A DNA stretch of 64,000 nt from Acinetobacter sp. ANC 4204. Lineage in GTDB: Bacteria > Pseudomonadota > Gammaproteobacteria > Pseudomonadales > Moraxellaceae. Made by a program: the position numbers and the translations under genes. This document shows, piece after piece, positions 9,091 through 18,816 of this stretch. Under the pieces are notes generated by a model. That model was not told where the DNA came from and ran no database searches. It saw only the letters and a list, made by a program, of their open reading frames with translations. The stretch spans positions 496,001 through 560,000 of the forward strand of contig NZ_NEFZ01000002.1 in the NCBI RefSeq assembly GCF_002135205.1, read 5' to 3'. Every line of letters begins with the position of its first letter. Within the stretch, counting starts at the first letter, position 1.

Positions 9091-9933
9091 ATGGATAGGG
9101 ATACCGAAATGCATGAAGAAAAAGAACGAATAGAAAAGCGAATACATAATCACAATAATAAGAAAACCATTCGACATGAAGACTTTGTTGCAGGGATCAG
9201 TAAAGGTATGGCTATTCTCGATAGCTTTGGTACTGACCGACATCGTTTAAATATCACTATGGCAGCGGAACGTACAGGCATGACCCGTGCCGCAGCACGA
9301 CGCCATTTACTCACTCTTGAATATTTAGGCTATTTAGAATCTGATGGTCATTATTTTTATTTAACCCCTAAAATTCTCAAATTTTCAGGCGCTTATTTAG
9401 GTGGAGCACAACTTCCCAAAATTTCTCAACCTCTACTGAACCTGCTGACCAATCAAACCTCACTCATTTTTTCCGTGATGGTTTTAGACGGCTATGAAGC
9501 GATTACTATTGCACGTAGCGCCGCACATCAACAAACAGATCGTGTCAATCCTTATGGCCTACATTTGGGCAATCGTCTACCTGCACATGCCACATCAGCA
9601 GGTAAAATTTTATTGGCCTATCTCGACGATCAGGAACAGTGTGAATGGCTGAATCAATATCCGCTACAACGCCTCACCAAATACACCCATACCAATAATG
9701 AAACGTTTCTGGCCTTATTGCATGAAATTCGAGAGCAAGGTTGGTGTTATTCATGTGAAGAACATGAATTGGGCGTACATGCACTTGCCGTTCCGATTTA
9801 TGGGCAACAGTTAAAAGTCGTTGCAGCCTTAAATATTGTTTCCCCTACCATGCGAACAACCAAAGAATATTTGATTCAACACATACTGCCTTTGCTACAA
9901 GAAACTGCGCGCGAACTACGTAATATTCTTTAA
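9091..9933 (+). CDS. pcaU: IclR-family regulator of the pca operon
   Basis: Protocatechuate-responsive regulator of the IclR/PobR family, 280 aa. The N-terminal helix-turn-helix is at about residues 28-85 (G-M-A-I-L-D-S-F then T-R-A-A-A-R-R-H-L-L-T-L-E-Y-L-G), followed by the IclR effector domain. The start ATG 9091 is preceded by AAGGA at 9081-9085; an in-frame ATG at 8983 lies upstream of the operator and is rejected. The first 25 residues are charged (E/K/R/H/N-rich). It is divergent from pcaI, across the operator it should bind. The PcaU assignment rests on position and family; PobR is the nearest alternative. Confidence 0.92.
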   Translation: MDRDTEMHEEKERIEKRIHNHNNKKTIRHEDFVAGISKGMAILDSFGTDRHRLNITMAAERTGMTRAAARRHLLTLEYLGYLESDGHYFYLTPKILKFSGAYLGGAQLPKISQPLLNLLTNQTSLIFSVMVLDGYEAITIARSAAHQQTDRVNPYGLHLGNRLPAHATSAGKILLAYLDDQEQCEWLNQYPLQRLTKYTHTNNETFLALLHEIREQGWCYSCEEHELGVHALAVPIYGQQLKVVAALNIVSPTMRTTKEYLIQHILPLLQETARELRNIL

Positions 9934-10036
9934 TGCTCAAAAAAAATAGCGGCACTTGTCACTCACAGACCTGTGATTCAGTTGAGATGAACTCGAACAG
10001 ATTTCAGTAAATGACCTCTTTAGCCTTAGCTTACAT

Positions 10037-10849
10037 TTAAGGATTTACGTATAAACTCAAAATCGTTCTATAGGTCTGAGCATTCGGTCGAAACTTTTCA
10101 GACTGTTCAGGTGAGGTCATAGTCACAAGGTATTGCCCGACCGCTGGAAAAAGCAAAGTAACCTCACCTGAACCATTGGTCTGCAACTGAGTCACTTTTT
10201 CAGCCTCTCCCAATGTGGTGATTTGCTTTTCTAGTGTTACCTGAAAACCTGACGCAGGTTTATTTCCCAAGTTTAATTTTATTGTGAATGGTTTTTTTAA
10301 TGAAATTTGATTTGGATGACTTGAAAATACCAAACTTAAACCTTGTTGGGTATACTCTTGCTTCAGCTCACTCTGCTGTTGCTTAGAAAAATAACTCAGC
10401 AACTGATCAAAACGTTGCACAGTAAACTGCTGGCTTTTCGCTTGTACTTCACTTGGGGTAACAAAATGACGTTCAGTCAGTGGTGATAAACCTTCAGTTT
10501 TTGCATCTAATACCCGCAACCAACGTTGGCCAACTTTTGCATATTTAAGCTCACCTGTTCGGAGCCCTGTAACTGTATAAGTTCCTGCTTGAGCCGTTTT
10601 CACATCAGCCAAACTTAAAACTTGACTATGACTCAATGTTAATTCTTGAGTTTCACCCTTTGGTGTAAGCACTTTAAAATTAAAGCCTTTAATGGCTACT
10701 TCCGAGTCAAAAGCTTGCTCTGCAAATCCTGCCAAAACTGCAGTGTTGCCACCTTCTACCACATAACTGCTTGGCGCAACAAAAGGTGCATGTGCCCAAC
10801 TATTTACGACCAAGATACTCAGTAAGCAAGTCAAACCTATTTTTTTCAT
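10037..10849 (-). CDS. Secreted DUF4198-like protein of a TonB-receptor operon
   Basis: Exported protein of about 270 aa with a Sec signal peptide (MKKIGLTCLLS start, cleavage after N-S-W-A near H-A-P-F) and a beta-rich body. The mature N-terminus beginning H-A-P-F-V resembles DUF4198 proteins, often annotated as periplasmic partners of nickel/cobalt or other metal uptake; this is a recalled resemblance. The start was set at 10849 because the signal peptide begins there; ATGs at 10864 and 10882 are in frame, the latter with AGG upstream. It is the third gene after a TonB-dependent receptor and an EF-hand protein on the same strand (93 bp after the latter). Cargo unknown. Confidence 0.75.
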   Translation of the reverse strand: MKKIGLTCLLSILVVNSWAHAPFVAPSSYVVEGGNTAVLAGFAEQAFDSEVAIKGFNFKVLTPKGETQELTLSHSQVLSLADVKTAQAGTYTVTGLRTGELKYAKVGQRWLRVLDAKTEGLSPLTERHFVTPSEVQAKSQQFTVQRFDQLLSYFSKQQQSELKQEYTQQGLSLVFSSHPNQISLKKPFTIKLNLGNKPASGFQVTLEKQITTLGEAEKVTQLQTNGSGEVTLLFPAVGQYLVTMTSPEQSEKFRPNAQTYRTILSLYVNP

Positions 10850-10942
10850 CGTTGAATATTCCATTGATGTATCTTTGTCCATCGTCAACCTAATTAGTTT
10901 TACCTTTAAGCCACTCATACATGACTTAAAGGTATGGCTGGT

Positions 10943-11752
10943 TTATTGGGCTGAGGCTTGCCCTACTTTTTTCGCATACTGTTTAATATCGTTTGCTTGA
11001 ATGGTGGTTTTACCTTTTGCAATCGCTTTGAATTGCTGTCCAGCAATCTCCTGCATTTGAGTCGTACCCGTCGCTAAATTACGGTCAAAACGCTGCATAA
11101 ACTCATCGACATATTCTTGTTCAGTCACGATCAAATCTTGATTGCTGTCCGTCTCAAAAAATTGTTTATCGCGTGCGGTTAGATAGTCGCCTAAAGTTAC
11201 ATAATTTTTACCCTGTCCATATTGCGCGATAAACTCAGCCACATTGCTTGGCATCGGCATCGAAATAGGTAACTTGGCACGAAAACCATCATGTGTTCCT
11301 ATACTTCCTCCTGCCAACTGAGCATCTTCTGCATTAATCAAACCGTCTTGATTCAGATCAAAGCCATCAAAAGTCTTTTCACCAGAGGCTTGGAACTCTT
11401 TTAACGTTAACTTTTGATCTTTGCTTTTATCTAAAATACCGTAACGAACATGTGCCTGTTTTAAAGACATTTCACGGCGTTGCTTGAGTACCGGGTCTAA
11501 GCGTGTCTGTTCAAATTGGGCAAACTGTTCAGCTGTCACCTTTTTATTATTGCTAAAAAGTGCAGCATAATCTTGTATATATTGTTGTGTCACTACGGAA
11601 ACATTGGGTTGCTTATTTTCTGGATGATAGAGCGCATGAATAGCATAAGCTTGTTGATATACATCTGTTTGCGCTGTTTTATCTGCTGCTAAAATACTCG
11701 TTGAAGCGCTGAGCATCGTGATACCCATTACCCATGTAGACATGATTTTCAT
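10943..11752 (-). CDS. Exported EF-hand protein
   Basis: 269-residue exported protein: signal peptide at residues 1-23 (cleavage near I-L-A-A) followed by at least three EF-hand-type loops. They are at residues 108-119 (D-K-S-K-D...E), 132-143 (D-L-N-Q-D-G...D) and 202-213 (D-S-N-Q-D...E). The first two are close together as a pair; the third stands alone with a degenerate partner. Calcium binding in the periplasm is therefore likely. It lies 65 bp downstream of a TonB-dependent receptor gene and upstream of a DUF4198-like gene, suggesting a joint role in uptake of a metal or metal complex. No enzymatic motif is seen. Confidence 0.8.
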   Translation of the reverse strand: MKIMSTWVMGITMLSASTSILAADKTAQTDVYQQAYAIHALYHPENKQPNVSVVTQQYIQDYAALFSNNKKVTAEQFAQFEQTRLDPVLKQRREMSLKQAHVRYGILDKSKDQKLTLKEFQASGEKTFDGFDLNQDGLINAEDAQLAGGSIGTHDGFRAKLPISMPMPSNVAEFIAQYGQGKNYVTLGDYLTARDKQFFETDSNQDLIVTEQEYVDEFMQRFDRNLATGTTQMQEIAGQQFKAIAKGKTTIQANDIKQYAKKVGQASAQ

Positions 11753-11817
11753 GATGATTTCATTTCCTGAAAGTTAAGTTTGCTGGATGGAATACCTGTT
11801 CTATCTAGCTTTGAAAT

Positions 11818-14070
11818 TTAGTATTTAAATTCAACACTTGCGACAATATTTCGACCTGATTCGGCTGCGCGATCTATTAAACTGGCTTGATTCGTTCCTG
11901 TGATGGTGCCAACTGCGGAGTAATCCCAATAGGTCTTATCAAAGATGTTGTTAAAAGCTACATTCACTTTGGTGAACTTATTGATATTCCAGTAAGCAGA
12001 TAAGTCAAAAATGGTGTAGCCAGCAACACGTTGGTACGCAACATCATCTTGATAAGTCGTGACATCTTTGGACGCAATTTTGTCCCCGACTGCTGTTGCA
12101 GTTAGACCTAAACCAAAGACTTTATTGGGGTTATCATAAGCAAAAGTTAAACTTCCCTTTTCAGGTTGAACCGAGTTCACACCAGTTTTCAAACCATCTT
12201 TATTTTTTGCAGTTCCCTTCGTTTTTCCGGCTACTAATGCCAAACTAAATCCATCTGAGTTTGAAATAAATTGGCCTAGATCTATGCGCGTAGACAGCTC
12301 ACCACCCCAAATTGTGGCATTGGCTAAGTTTTCTGCACGGTAATAACCATTAGTATACTGTGCTGTATAGCCATAATTATAATAATCAATAAAGTCGCTA
12401 TACTTCGTATAAAAGCCTGTGATATCAAACTTTATACCGTCAATTGAAGTATTTCTCAGTCCAATTTCAAACGCATCACTGGTTTCTTTATCTAAGTTTG
12501 AATTACCAATCACGATATAGCTTGGATTAGCTGCCGTGGTTTGATAAATCCCGCCCATCTCTGTTGGCGAAGGAATACGTGTACCGCGGGTGTATTTAAA
12601 ATAGCTATAGTTTTCTGGATTAAACTGATAACCTGCTGAAAAACCAGGTGAAACATAACTAAAATCACGATCTTGCACATCACTATATGCAGAAGAGTCC
12701 GGGCGATACTCTTGTCGTTCAAGGCGAACTGATGGTGTTAAAGTTAAATCACGCCCTAAGAGGTCTAAACGGATCTCATCAGAGAGGTAAGCAGAATAAC
12801 GTTTGAGCTCAGAATCAAGTAAATAACCGTTTTGATAGAGTGTTGACAATTTCGAGCCATTACGTAAGTCCACTTTAGTACTCGAATAATCTTTCTGGTC
12901 TGCCGCCAATCCATATTTTAGAGTTTGATTGCTCAAACGCTTCAGTGCATCAAACTTAATCCCTGTATTTTTTTCTTTATATGTCGTTGAAAAGTCACGT
13001 GCGACTGTCGCACTGTTCATGAATGATGTATCAGTTTCATTATTTGACTCTTGATACCACATTTTACTTTTCAACTGATCAAACAAAGCAAAGTTTGCAG
13101 GTTTGTAAATGTGTTCTAAGCTAAATTGGGTACGGTCAATATCTTGCTGTTGGGTGGCATCACTTTTATAGTTGCTAAATAAACTTGCACTAATACCTGT
13201 AGTATCGGCAGTTTTGCGGTAAAAGTCCCCAGTCAAATTAAATTGATGCTGATCGGATAACGTCCACAGTACTCGTCCCAATACAGCATCAGACTTCCAA
13301 TCGGTCGGAAATGCTTTGGTTTTAGAGTTAGGTTTTGTTTCATGCCCATCACGATGTGCATAAGCCACTAAGGCTTTAAGCTCGTCATTACCTACCGCGC
13401 CCGTCACAGAGCTTAACCACGCTTCATCCGCAGAGCTATACCCTACTTTGGCAGTCCCCGCGATAGTTTTACCATCCACCAAATAATCTTCTGGAGACTT
13501 ATTTTTAAATGAGACTCGCCCACCAATACCGTCGGTTGATGCATCTGTTGTTCCTGAAACGATATCTACTGATGTAAACATTTCAGGTTCAATATAGTCA
13601 CGACCAGCGCCACGTTGACTCATACTATTAGGTGGAATATAAGAGCTAACCGTTGCTTCAGCTATATCTACACCATCAATATCTAAACCAATACGATTGG
13701 CATCAATACCACGAATGTTATAACTACTTGTACCAGACCCATCAAAAAAAGTTCCACTGCCTGCAACCGAAAATGGAGCGTGAACGAGAGGCAAGTATTT
13801 CACGATACTTGCCATATCGGTTACCCCCGTCTTGTCGAGGTTGTCTCTATTGATTGAGGTTTTTGAAACAGGCGCCTGATCTTCATGTTCAGCATATACT
13901 GTGATCTTAGGGAGAGAGGTTGAAACAGAGACATTCTCTTGTGCAAAGCTGTTTGAGCTGAAACCTGTAGTTATTAAAACAGCTAAACATAGTGATAAAT
14001 AGCAAGGTCGTAAGTTCAAAATTTTAGCTTCGTCGCCCGAAAATTGCGACTGGTATTGATTCATACTCAT
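11818..14070 (-). CDS. TonB-dependent receptor, hemoglobin/transferrin-type
   Basis: 750-residue outer-membrane receptor. An N-terminal signal segment at about residues 22-43 ends in S-F-A-Q. It is followed by the plug domain (T-S-I-N-R-D-N-L-D-K-T-G near 68-79, N-I-R-G-I-D near 123) and a large beta-barrel ending in the C-terminal V-E-F-K-Y, a typical barrel terminus with a final aromatic residue. The plug and early barrel resemble the hemoglobin/transferrin/lactoferrin receptor family, but the substrate cannot be read from sequence. A Fur-like site lies 24 bp before the start. The next two genes encode an EF-hand protein and a DUF4198-like protein. Confidence 0.85.
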   Translation of the reverse strand: MSMNQYQSQFSGDEAKILNLRPCYLSLCLAVLITTGFSSNSFAQENVSVSTSLPKITVYAEHEDQAPVSKTSINRDNLDKTGVTDMASIVKYLPLVHAPFSVAGSGTFFDGSGTSSYNIRGIDANRIGLDIDGVDIAEATVSSYIPPNSMSQRGAGRDYIEPEMFTSVDIVSGTTDASTDGIGGRVSFKNKSPEDYLVDGKTIAGTAKVGYSSADEAWLSSVTGAVGNDELKALVAYAHRDGHETKPNSKTKAFPTDWKSDAVLGRVLWTLSDQHQFNLTGDFYRKTADTTGISASLFSNYKSDATQQQDIDRTQFSLEHIYKPANFALFDQLKSKMWYQESNNETDTSFMNSATVARDFSTTYKEKNTGIKFDALKRLSNQTLKYGLAADQKDYSSTKVDLRNGSKLSTLYQNGYLLDSELKRYSAYLSDEIRLDLLGRDLTLTPSVRLERQEYRPDSSAYSDVQDRDFSYVSPGFSAGYQFNPENYSYFKYTRGTRIPSPTEMGGIYQTTAANPSYIVIGNSNLDKETSDAFEIGLRNTSIDGIKFDITGFYTKYSDFIDYYNYGYTAQYTNGYYRAENLANATIWGGELSTRIDLGQFISNSDGFSLALVAGKTKGTAKNKDGLKTGVNSVQPEKGSLTFAYDNPNKVFGLGLTATAVGDKIASKDVTTYQDDVAYQRVAGYTIFDLSAYWNINKFTKVNVAFNNIFDKTYWDYSAVGTITGTNQASLIDRAAESGRNIVASVEFKY

Positions 14071-14093
14071 GCGGTTAAACCCACTTATTAAAT

Positions 14094-14112
14094 GATATTG
14101 ATAATCATTACT
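14094..14112. promoter_or_regulatory. Fur box upstream of TonB-dependent receptor
   Basis: The 19 bases GATATTGATAATCATTACT match the classical Fur consensus (GATAATGATAATCATTATC) at 16 of 19 positions. The site lies 24 bp upstream of the receptor ATG at 14070, suitable for iron-dependent repression of the three-gene unit. Confidence 0.75.
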
Positions 14113-14622
14113 CTTAATTCAATTTATTTTTCCAGAGCCTCAATGCCTGAGACCTATAAAGATAATTGAGATAGGAAGACTATGTGGATGCGAATAATAA
14201 TCAATTAGATTATTATTTACAAATAGTATTTGCTTTTATTTTTGGAATGGAGAAGGTTGTTCAAAAAATCGTTTTTTGCTTTTTGTCGTTCAGTGCAGAT
14301 TTCATCACTACATTCGTGTTGTAAATGTAAAATCAACAACGTTCAGACGATCTAAAACATTTAAAATCAGAAGAATTACACTATTTTAAAATTGATTGAG
14401 AGCAGGCCAACATCCCTCAAGGCTTCAGCTTCTCTAACCAAAAATCATCAAATACAGCCATGAAAAAAGACAGCACATCATTCAATATGTACTGCCTTCA
14501 ATTGACTCATTCACTCTGTATAAACAACCAGACGCTCCTTTAAAAAGGCGATGAATAGTCGCTCAACTCAAACTATCGGTAGGTTTAAGTTATCTCCAAG
14601 CATACCGAACAATGGTCGTTTA
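14113..14622. other. Intergenic region, AT-rich, with one inverted repeat
   Basis: Spacer between the racemase stop and the receptor promoter. The only clear structure is a perfect 10-bp inverted repeat, AATAATAATC (14193-14202) and GATTATTATT (14208-14217), with a 5-nt loop; it could be an operator or weak transcription stop. A 25-codon ATG reading frame at 14247 lacks support. No RNA gene recognised. Confidence 0.5.
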
Positions 14623-15855
14623 TTAATCGTGCCGTACCAGAACCTTAGGGTTAGAATTACCCCACATGGTATAAACATCTGCTAGTAAGGCACCATTGTA
14701 TTCTTCTAAATCGCTTTGCTTGACACTTTCAGCACCTTGCTGACCAAAGAGCACCACTTCATCATTGGCACGAATATCAGGAAAGTCCGTGACATCTACC
14801 ATGGTGGTATTCATAGAAGTTCGTCCAACTACAGGCACTTTATGGCCTCGAATCAGCACATAGGCTTTATTACTAAAGGCACGTCGATAACCATCTGAGT
14901 AGCCAAGTGGTAAGTTCGCCAACAGCGAATCACGCTTCAAGGTATAGGTTTGGTCATAGCCGACTGTTGTGCCTTTTAAATAGGCATTAACTGTTGCCAC
15001 TTGGGTTTTAAAGGCCATCAGCTTTTTATATTCGACCCGATCTGGAAGGCTGTCACCATAAATCACGCCACCCGCACGAACCATATCTAAATGTGACTCT
15101 GGAACAGTTAAGGTCGCAAAAGAATTTGCGGTATGTAAAGTCAGCGCTTCACGTTTTAATTTGGCTTTTTTAATCAACCAGTCCGTTTGCTGGTTAAACA
15201 CCGCCAGATGGTCACGCACATATTGCTCATCCTCTACTGCGTAGTGGGTCATAATCCCCACCAGTTTTAGATTGGCTAATTTAGTCATACGTAGCGCTTG
15301 CTGTTTGCCCATTTCACTATTCAGCTCTAAACCATTTCGGTCCATACCACCTGCATTTAAACCTAAATGGTATTTAATGGTTAGACCCTGTTGTTTTGCC
15401 CACTGCGACATACGTTGTGCTTGCTCATAATTGCCCAACAACTCTTCCATATTTAAAGAAGCCGCATTTTGAATCTCTTGGTCTGTGGCTGCACGTAGTC
15501 TTAATAGGCGTCCCTGATAACCAGACTGACGTACCATTGCCGCTTCGGCATTACTAGTAATCCCCACACAAGGTACATTCAGCTTCATAATACTCGGCAT
15601 CAACAGTTCAATCCCGTGACCATACGCATCAGCTTTCATGACCGCACAAATTTGACTTTTGTCTTGTAATTGCTGCTGCAAAGTCTGAATATTTTGCTCA
15701 AAGGCCTGCACATTAATTTCAACCCAAGCATTGGCCTGAGGCGCGGCTGATTGGCTGGCTGAAATATGCGTGGTTAATAAAGGCGCTGCAAAACTGCTAT
15801 TGATGTTCAACAGCCCTGCACCTAACATACAAGCAAATAATGTCGACTTTTTCAA
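14623..15855 (-). CDS. Periplasmic broad-specificity amino-acid racemase (Bsr/Alr type)
   Basis: PLP-dependent fold-type III racemase, 410 aa, with a Sec signal peptide (MKKSTLFACML start, cleavage near S-F-A), so it acts in the periplasm. PLP lysine is Lys74 in A-V-M-K-A-D-A-Y-G-H-G; catalytic tyrosine is Tyr300 in G-Y-D-Q-T-Y; Arg173 sits in M-D-R-N-G. The start is a TTG at 15855 with AGAGGG about 8 nt upstream; the next in-frame ATG upstream (15909) adds 18 residues that would bury the signal peptide. Exported members of this family (Bsr) racemise several amino acids such as Lys, Arg, Ala and Ser. It follows a D-amino-acid-type permease gene by 6 bp. Confidence 0.85.
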   Translation of the reverse strand: MKKSTLFACMLGAGLLNINSSFAAPLLTTHISASQSAAPQANAWVEINVQAFEQNIQTLQQQLQDKSQICAVMKADAYGHGIELLMPSIMKLNVPCVGITSNAEAAMVRQSGYQGRLLRLRAATDQEIQNAASLNMEELLGNYEQAQRMSQWAKQQGLTIKYHLGLNAGGMDRNGLELNSEMGKQQALRMTKLANLKLVGIMTHYAVEDEQYVRDHLAVFNQQTDWLIKKAKLKREALTLHTANSFATLTVPESHLDMVRAGGVIYGDSLPDRVEYKKLMAFKTQVATVNAYLKGTTVGYDQTYTLKRDSLLANLPLGYSDGYRRAFSNKAYVLIRGHKVPVVGRTSMNTTMVDVTDFPDIRANDEVVLFGQQGAESVKQSDLEEYNGALLADVYTMWGNSNPKVLVRHD

Positions 15856-15915
15856 AATAAAACCCTCTTCATCGTTATAACAAAAGAGAGGGTAAATACC
15901 CTCTCTCACTTTTCA

Positions 15916-17415
15916 CTAATTATTTTCTTGCATATCATCATGCTCAATGCGGCGACCATGGGTCAAAATCCAACTGCGCTCTGCATATTTTTTCGTTTTA
16001 TAGTAATAAGCAATACCTAAGCCAATAAACCAAAGTGGGGAGAATGCCAATGAAATCATGGTGTCATGATCTAGTGCTAAAATCGCCACCACAAAGATCA
16101 AGAATAACAAGGTAAACCATGCCATAAATCGACCACCTGGCATTTTATACGCCGACTGCTCATGTAATTCAGGGTCTTTTTTACGATAAGCCAGATACGA
16201 CAAAATAATCATGGCAAAAGTAAAAATACATAGAATAGAAGTAAAGGCTGAAATGATAATGAATGCTGTCATGACATTCGGCACAATAAACAGAATCGAC
16301 GTTCCTACCACTACACAGAACATTGAAAATATAAGGCTCAGCACAGGCACTTTACTTTTCGACAGTTTGGCAAAACTTTTCGGTGCATCTTTTTCTACAG
16401 CCAAACCAAACAACATACGGCTGGTCGCAAACACACCACTATTCGCAGAAGACATGGCAGAGGTTGCCACCACAAAGTTGACAATACTGGCTGCCGCAGG
16501 CAAACCAATTAAGGTAAACATTTCAACAAATGGACTTTTATCTGGAGAAATTTGTGACCAAGAAGTGACTGCAATAATACAAACCAAAGCACCGATATAG
16601 AACAATAAAATACGTAATGGAATCGAGTTAATCGCACGTGGTAAAGCATAATGCGGATCTTTGGTTTCTGCCGCAGTAGTACCCACCAATTCAATGCCGA
16701 CAAAGGCAAATACTGCAATTTGGAACCCTGCTAAAAAGCCAGTTAAACCGTATGGGAACAAAGACTCTTTCTCAACCACATGAGCTAACGACGCTTTGAC
16801 ACCATCTGGAGAGACAAATCCAATGGTAATGAGATATATACCAACACATAGGAATAAAATAATTGCGATAATCTTGATTAAAGCAAACCAGAACTCGACT
16901 TCACCAAATAACTTTACAGCAACGAAATTCAACAAAGTCAAAATGGCAATTGAGGTGAAAGCGGGTATCCATGCGGGGAGATCAGGATACCAAAACTGTG
17001 CATAGCCCCCAATAACAATCACATCGGCAATTGCAGTGACAATCCAGCTAAGCCAGTACGACCACCCTAAAAAGAAGCCTGCCCATGGACCCAAATATGC
17101 CGTTGCAAAATCAGCAAAAGATTTATAGTTGGTATTGGAAAGCAGTAACTCCCCCATCGCACGCATGACGAAGAAGAAGAAGAAACCAATAATTAAATAG
17201 GTCAGAATAATGGATGTACCTGACACAGCCAACGTCTTACCCGATCCCATAAAGAGACCTGTACCAATCGCACCACCAATCGCAATCATCTGAATGTGAC
17301 GATTGGTTAGTGAGCGTTGCAGTTGTTCTTCCTCAACTGACTCGTAATGATGTCCACCCAATAAATCACCTTCTAAAGGTTCTTTTTGTTGATGGGCTTG
17401 TTTTCCATTCATCAT
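15916..17415 (-). CDS. APC-family amino-acid permease (CycA-like)
   Basis: 499-residue inner-membrane amino-acid/polyamine/organocation transporter with about 12 membrane segments. The first segment shows the family motif I-G-G-A-I-G-T-G-L-F-M-G-S-G near residues 46-59, followed by M-G-E-L. It most resembles D-serine/D-alanine/glycine (CycA) and GABA-type permeases. Being 6 bp upstream of a periplasmic racemase suggests uptake of a D- or racemised amino acid. The ATG at 17415 is directly followed by a second ATG (17412). A basic GRRIEHDD tail is cytoplasmic. Exact substrate unknown. Confidence 0.85.
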   Translation of the reverse strand: MMNGKQAHQQKEPLEGDLLGGHHYESVEEEQLQRSLTNRHIQMIAIGGAIGTGLFMGSGKTLAVSGTSIILTYLIIGFFFFFVMRAMGELLLSNTNYKSFADFATAYLGPWAGFFLGWSYWLSWIVTAIADVIVIGGYAQFWYPDLPAWIPAFTSIAILTLLNFVAVKLFGEVEFWFALIKIIAIILFLCVGIYLITIGFVSPDGVKASLAHVVEKESLFPYGLTGFLAGFQIAVFAFVGIELVGTTAAETKDPHYALPRAINSIPLRILLFYIGALVCIIAVTSWSQISPDKSPFVEMFTLIGLPAAASIVNFVVATSAMSSANSGVFATSRMLFGLAVEKDAPKSFAKLSKSKVPVLSLIFSMFCVVVGTSILFIVPNVMTAFIIISAFTSILCIFTFAMIILSYLAYRKKDPELHEQSAYKMPGGRFMAWFTLLFLIFVVAILALDHDTMISLAFSPLWFIGLGIAYYYKTKKYAERSWILTHGRRIEHDDMQENN

Positions 17416-17814
17416 ATTTTTACTCCAATTTACAGCCCAACGGGTGTAAATATGGGACTTTGTTAAAATAATTTCTTATTTCATTTCAGTCCAAATTAAG
17501 CTACATATTATCTTTCAATAACATTAATTTTTACTATTCAGAGCCAGTAGAGTTAATCCTTTATCAGCCACTAAATAATGTTTACACGACTTGCAAAACC
17601 TATGCCAAATTCAAATATTTTTTATTAAAAAACAATAACTTAATAAATAATAAACGCAAAAAAATCCACCAACCATAAGTTACCTTATAATCAGTAGATA
17701 AAAATATTGAATTAATATTTTTAACAATATCCATATATTCAATTCCATTGAAAATTAATTTAACGACTTAAGTTCGATAAACCACCATCAGCACATTTAA
17801 TAAATTGACTAAAA
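17416..17814. other. Intergenic region before the racemase-permease pair
   Basis: About 400 bp of very AT-rich sequence between astE (upstream, same strand) and the permease start. It must hold the permease promoter and any stop for the ast operon, but no hairpin with a U-tract, operator dyad or small ORF stands out. Confidence 0.5.
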
Positions 17815-18810
17815 TCATCCTGAATAAACCTCAGTTAAGATCAGCCCTGCTCTTAATCCCTTTTTCACTTGAGTATTCGGAAACAAAATCCGAACCTGCT
17901 CTGGTGCAGTCACATACGGTTTGCCCTGTTGTAAGGCAATGACAGCACCAGTTTCAAACACAGAAAAATTAGGCGCAGCATCTGCCAAATTCAGTTGGAA
18001 GTCTTCTTCAGTTTTGATGATCGAATCAACGACTCGAAAAGTTTGAATTGCTTGTTTTTGGCGTACAGGTAAGGACTGCTCACTCACCACGGCGCGAAGC
18101 ACATAATTAATCGCAGCGAATGCTGTCAAATCATTTTGTCCAAAGGGTTTAGCATGACCAAGTTCTAGCGTCGAACTGGCCGCTTGAAACTGAGAGCTGC
18201 TAAAGTGTGTAAAAGTACGACCTACAGCATTGTGATACACTAAGGCATCCAATTCCGCAGCGTTTAGGCTGTCTAACATCGCAGCATCATAGTCATGGGT
18301 TTGATAAGGAAATAAGGCAAAAGTCGGCAACAAAGATGGGCGAATCGCGGTATGCAAATCGTAATGATAGCGTCGTACTTGAGCTGGACTATCATTAAAA
18401 AAAGCGGTGACGATCTGTTCTAAGACCGCCACCCGCTGCGCTTCAACTGTGTCGGTAAATTGTTGATAGGCCCCGCAGAACATGCGGTTCATATCATTTT
18501 CAACATAGCGTTGCCCCGAGCGAATCGCGATAGGATTCCCTAAAATCAGCAATAACTTAACCTTGAGCTCTAATGCCCCTGCAAACAAATCGTGACTCAG
18601 CTGCGCCAACAACTCGATTGGCGCAGTTTCATTGCCATGCACACCCGCGGAAAGCACGACTGCTTTTTCATAAGCCTGTTGTGGCGTAAAAGATAAAACA
18701 CCTTCAGCCAACCATTCCCAACGAAAATCATGCTGTACGCCATGTGCTACAGTCGGGACACGTTGTTTTAAAACATCACCTAGAAAATCTATCATCTGCT
18801 TTCCCTGCAC
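17815..18810 (-). CDS. astE: Succinylglutamate desuccinylase
   Basis: Last enzyme of the arginine succinyltransferase pathway: hydrolyses N-succinylglutamate to glutamate and succinate. It is a zinc-dependent carboxypeptidase-like enzyme of 331 aa. Zinc ligands are His58 and Glu61 in V-H-G-N-E-T and His153 in Y-D-L-H-T. An alternative start is the in-frame ATG at 18795 (MIDFLGD), which would leave 326 aa. It is the final gene of astCADBE, 6 bp after astB. Confidence 0.94.
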   Translation of the reverse strand: MQGKQMIDFLGDVLKQRVPTVAHGVQHDFRWEWLAEGVLSFTPQQAYEKAVVLSAGVHGNETAPIELLAQLSHDLFAGALELKVKLLLILGNPIAIRSGQRYVENDMNRMFCGAYQQFTDTVEAQRVAVLEQIVTAFFNDSPAQVRRYHYDLHTAIRPSLLPTFALFPYQTHDYDAAMLDSLNAAELDALVYHNAVGRTFTHFSSSQFQAASSTLELGHAKPFGQNDLTAFAAINYVLRAVVSEQSLPVRQKQAIQTFRVVDSIIKTEEDFQLNLADAAPNFSVFETGAVIALQQGKPYVTAPEQVRILFPNTQVKKGLRAGLILTEVYSG

Positions 18811-18816
18811 GATTGC

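Noticed and set aside
14247..14324. A 25-codon ATG frame with a hydrophobic peptide
   Set aside because: No ribosome site and no operon link; expected by chance in AT-rich sequence.
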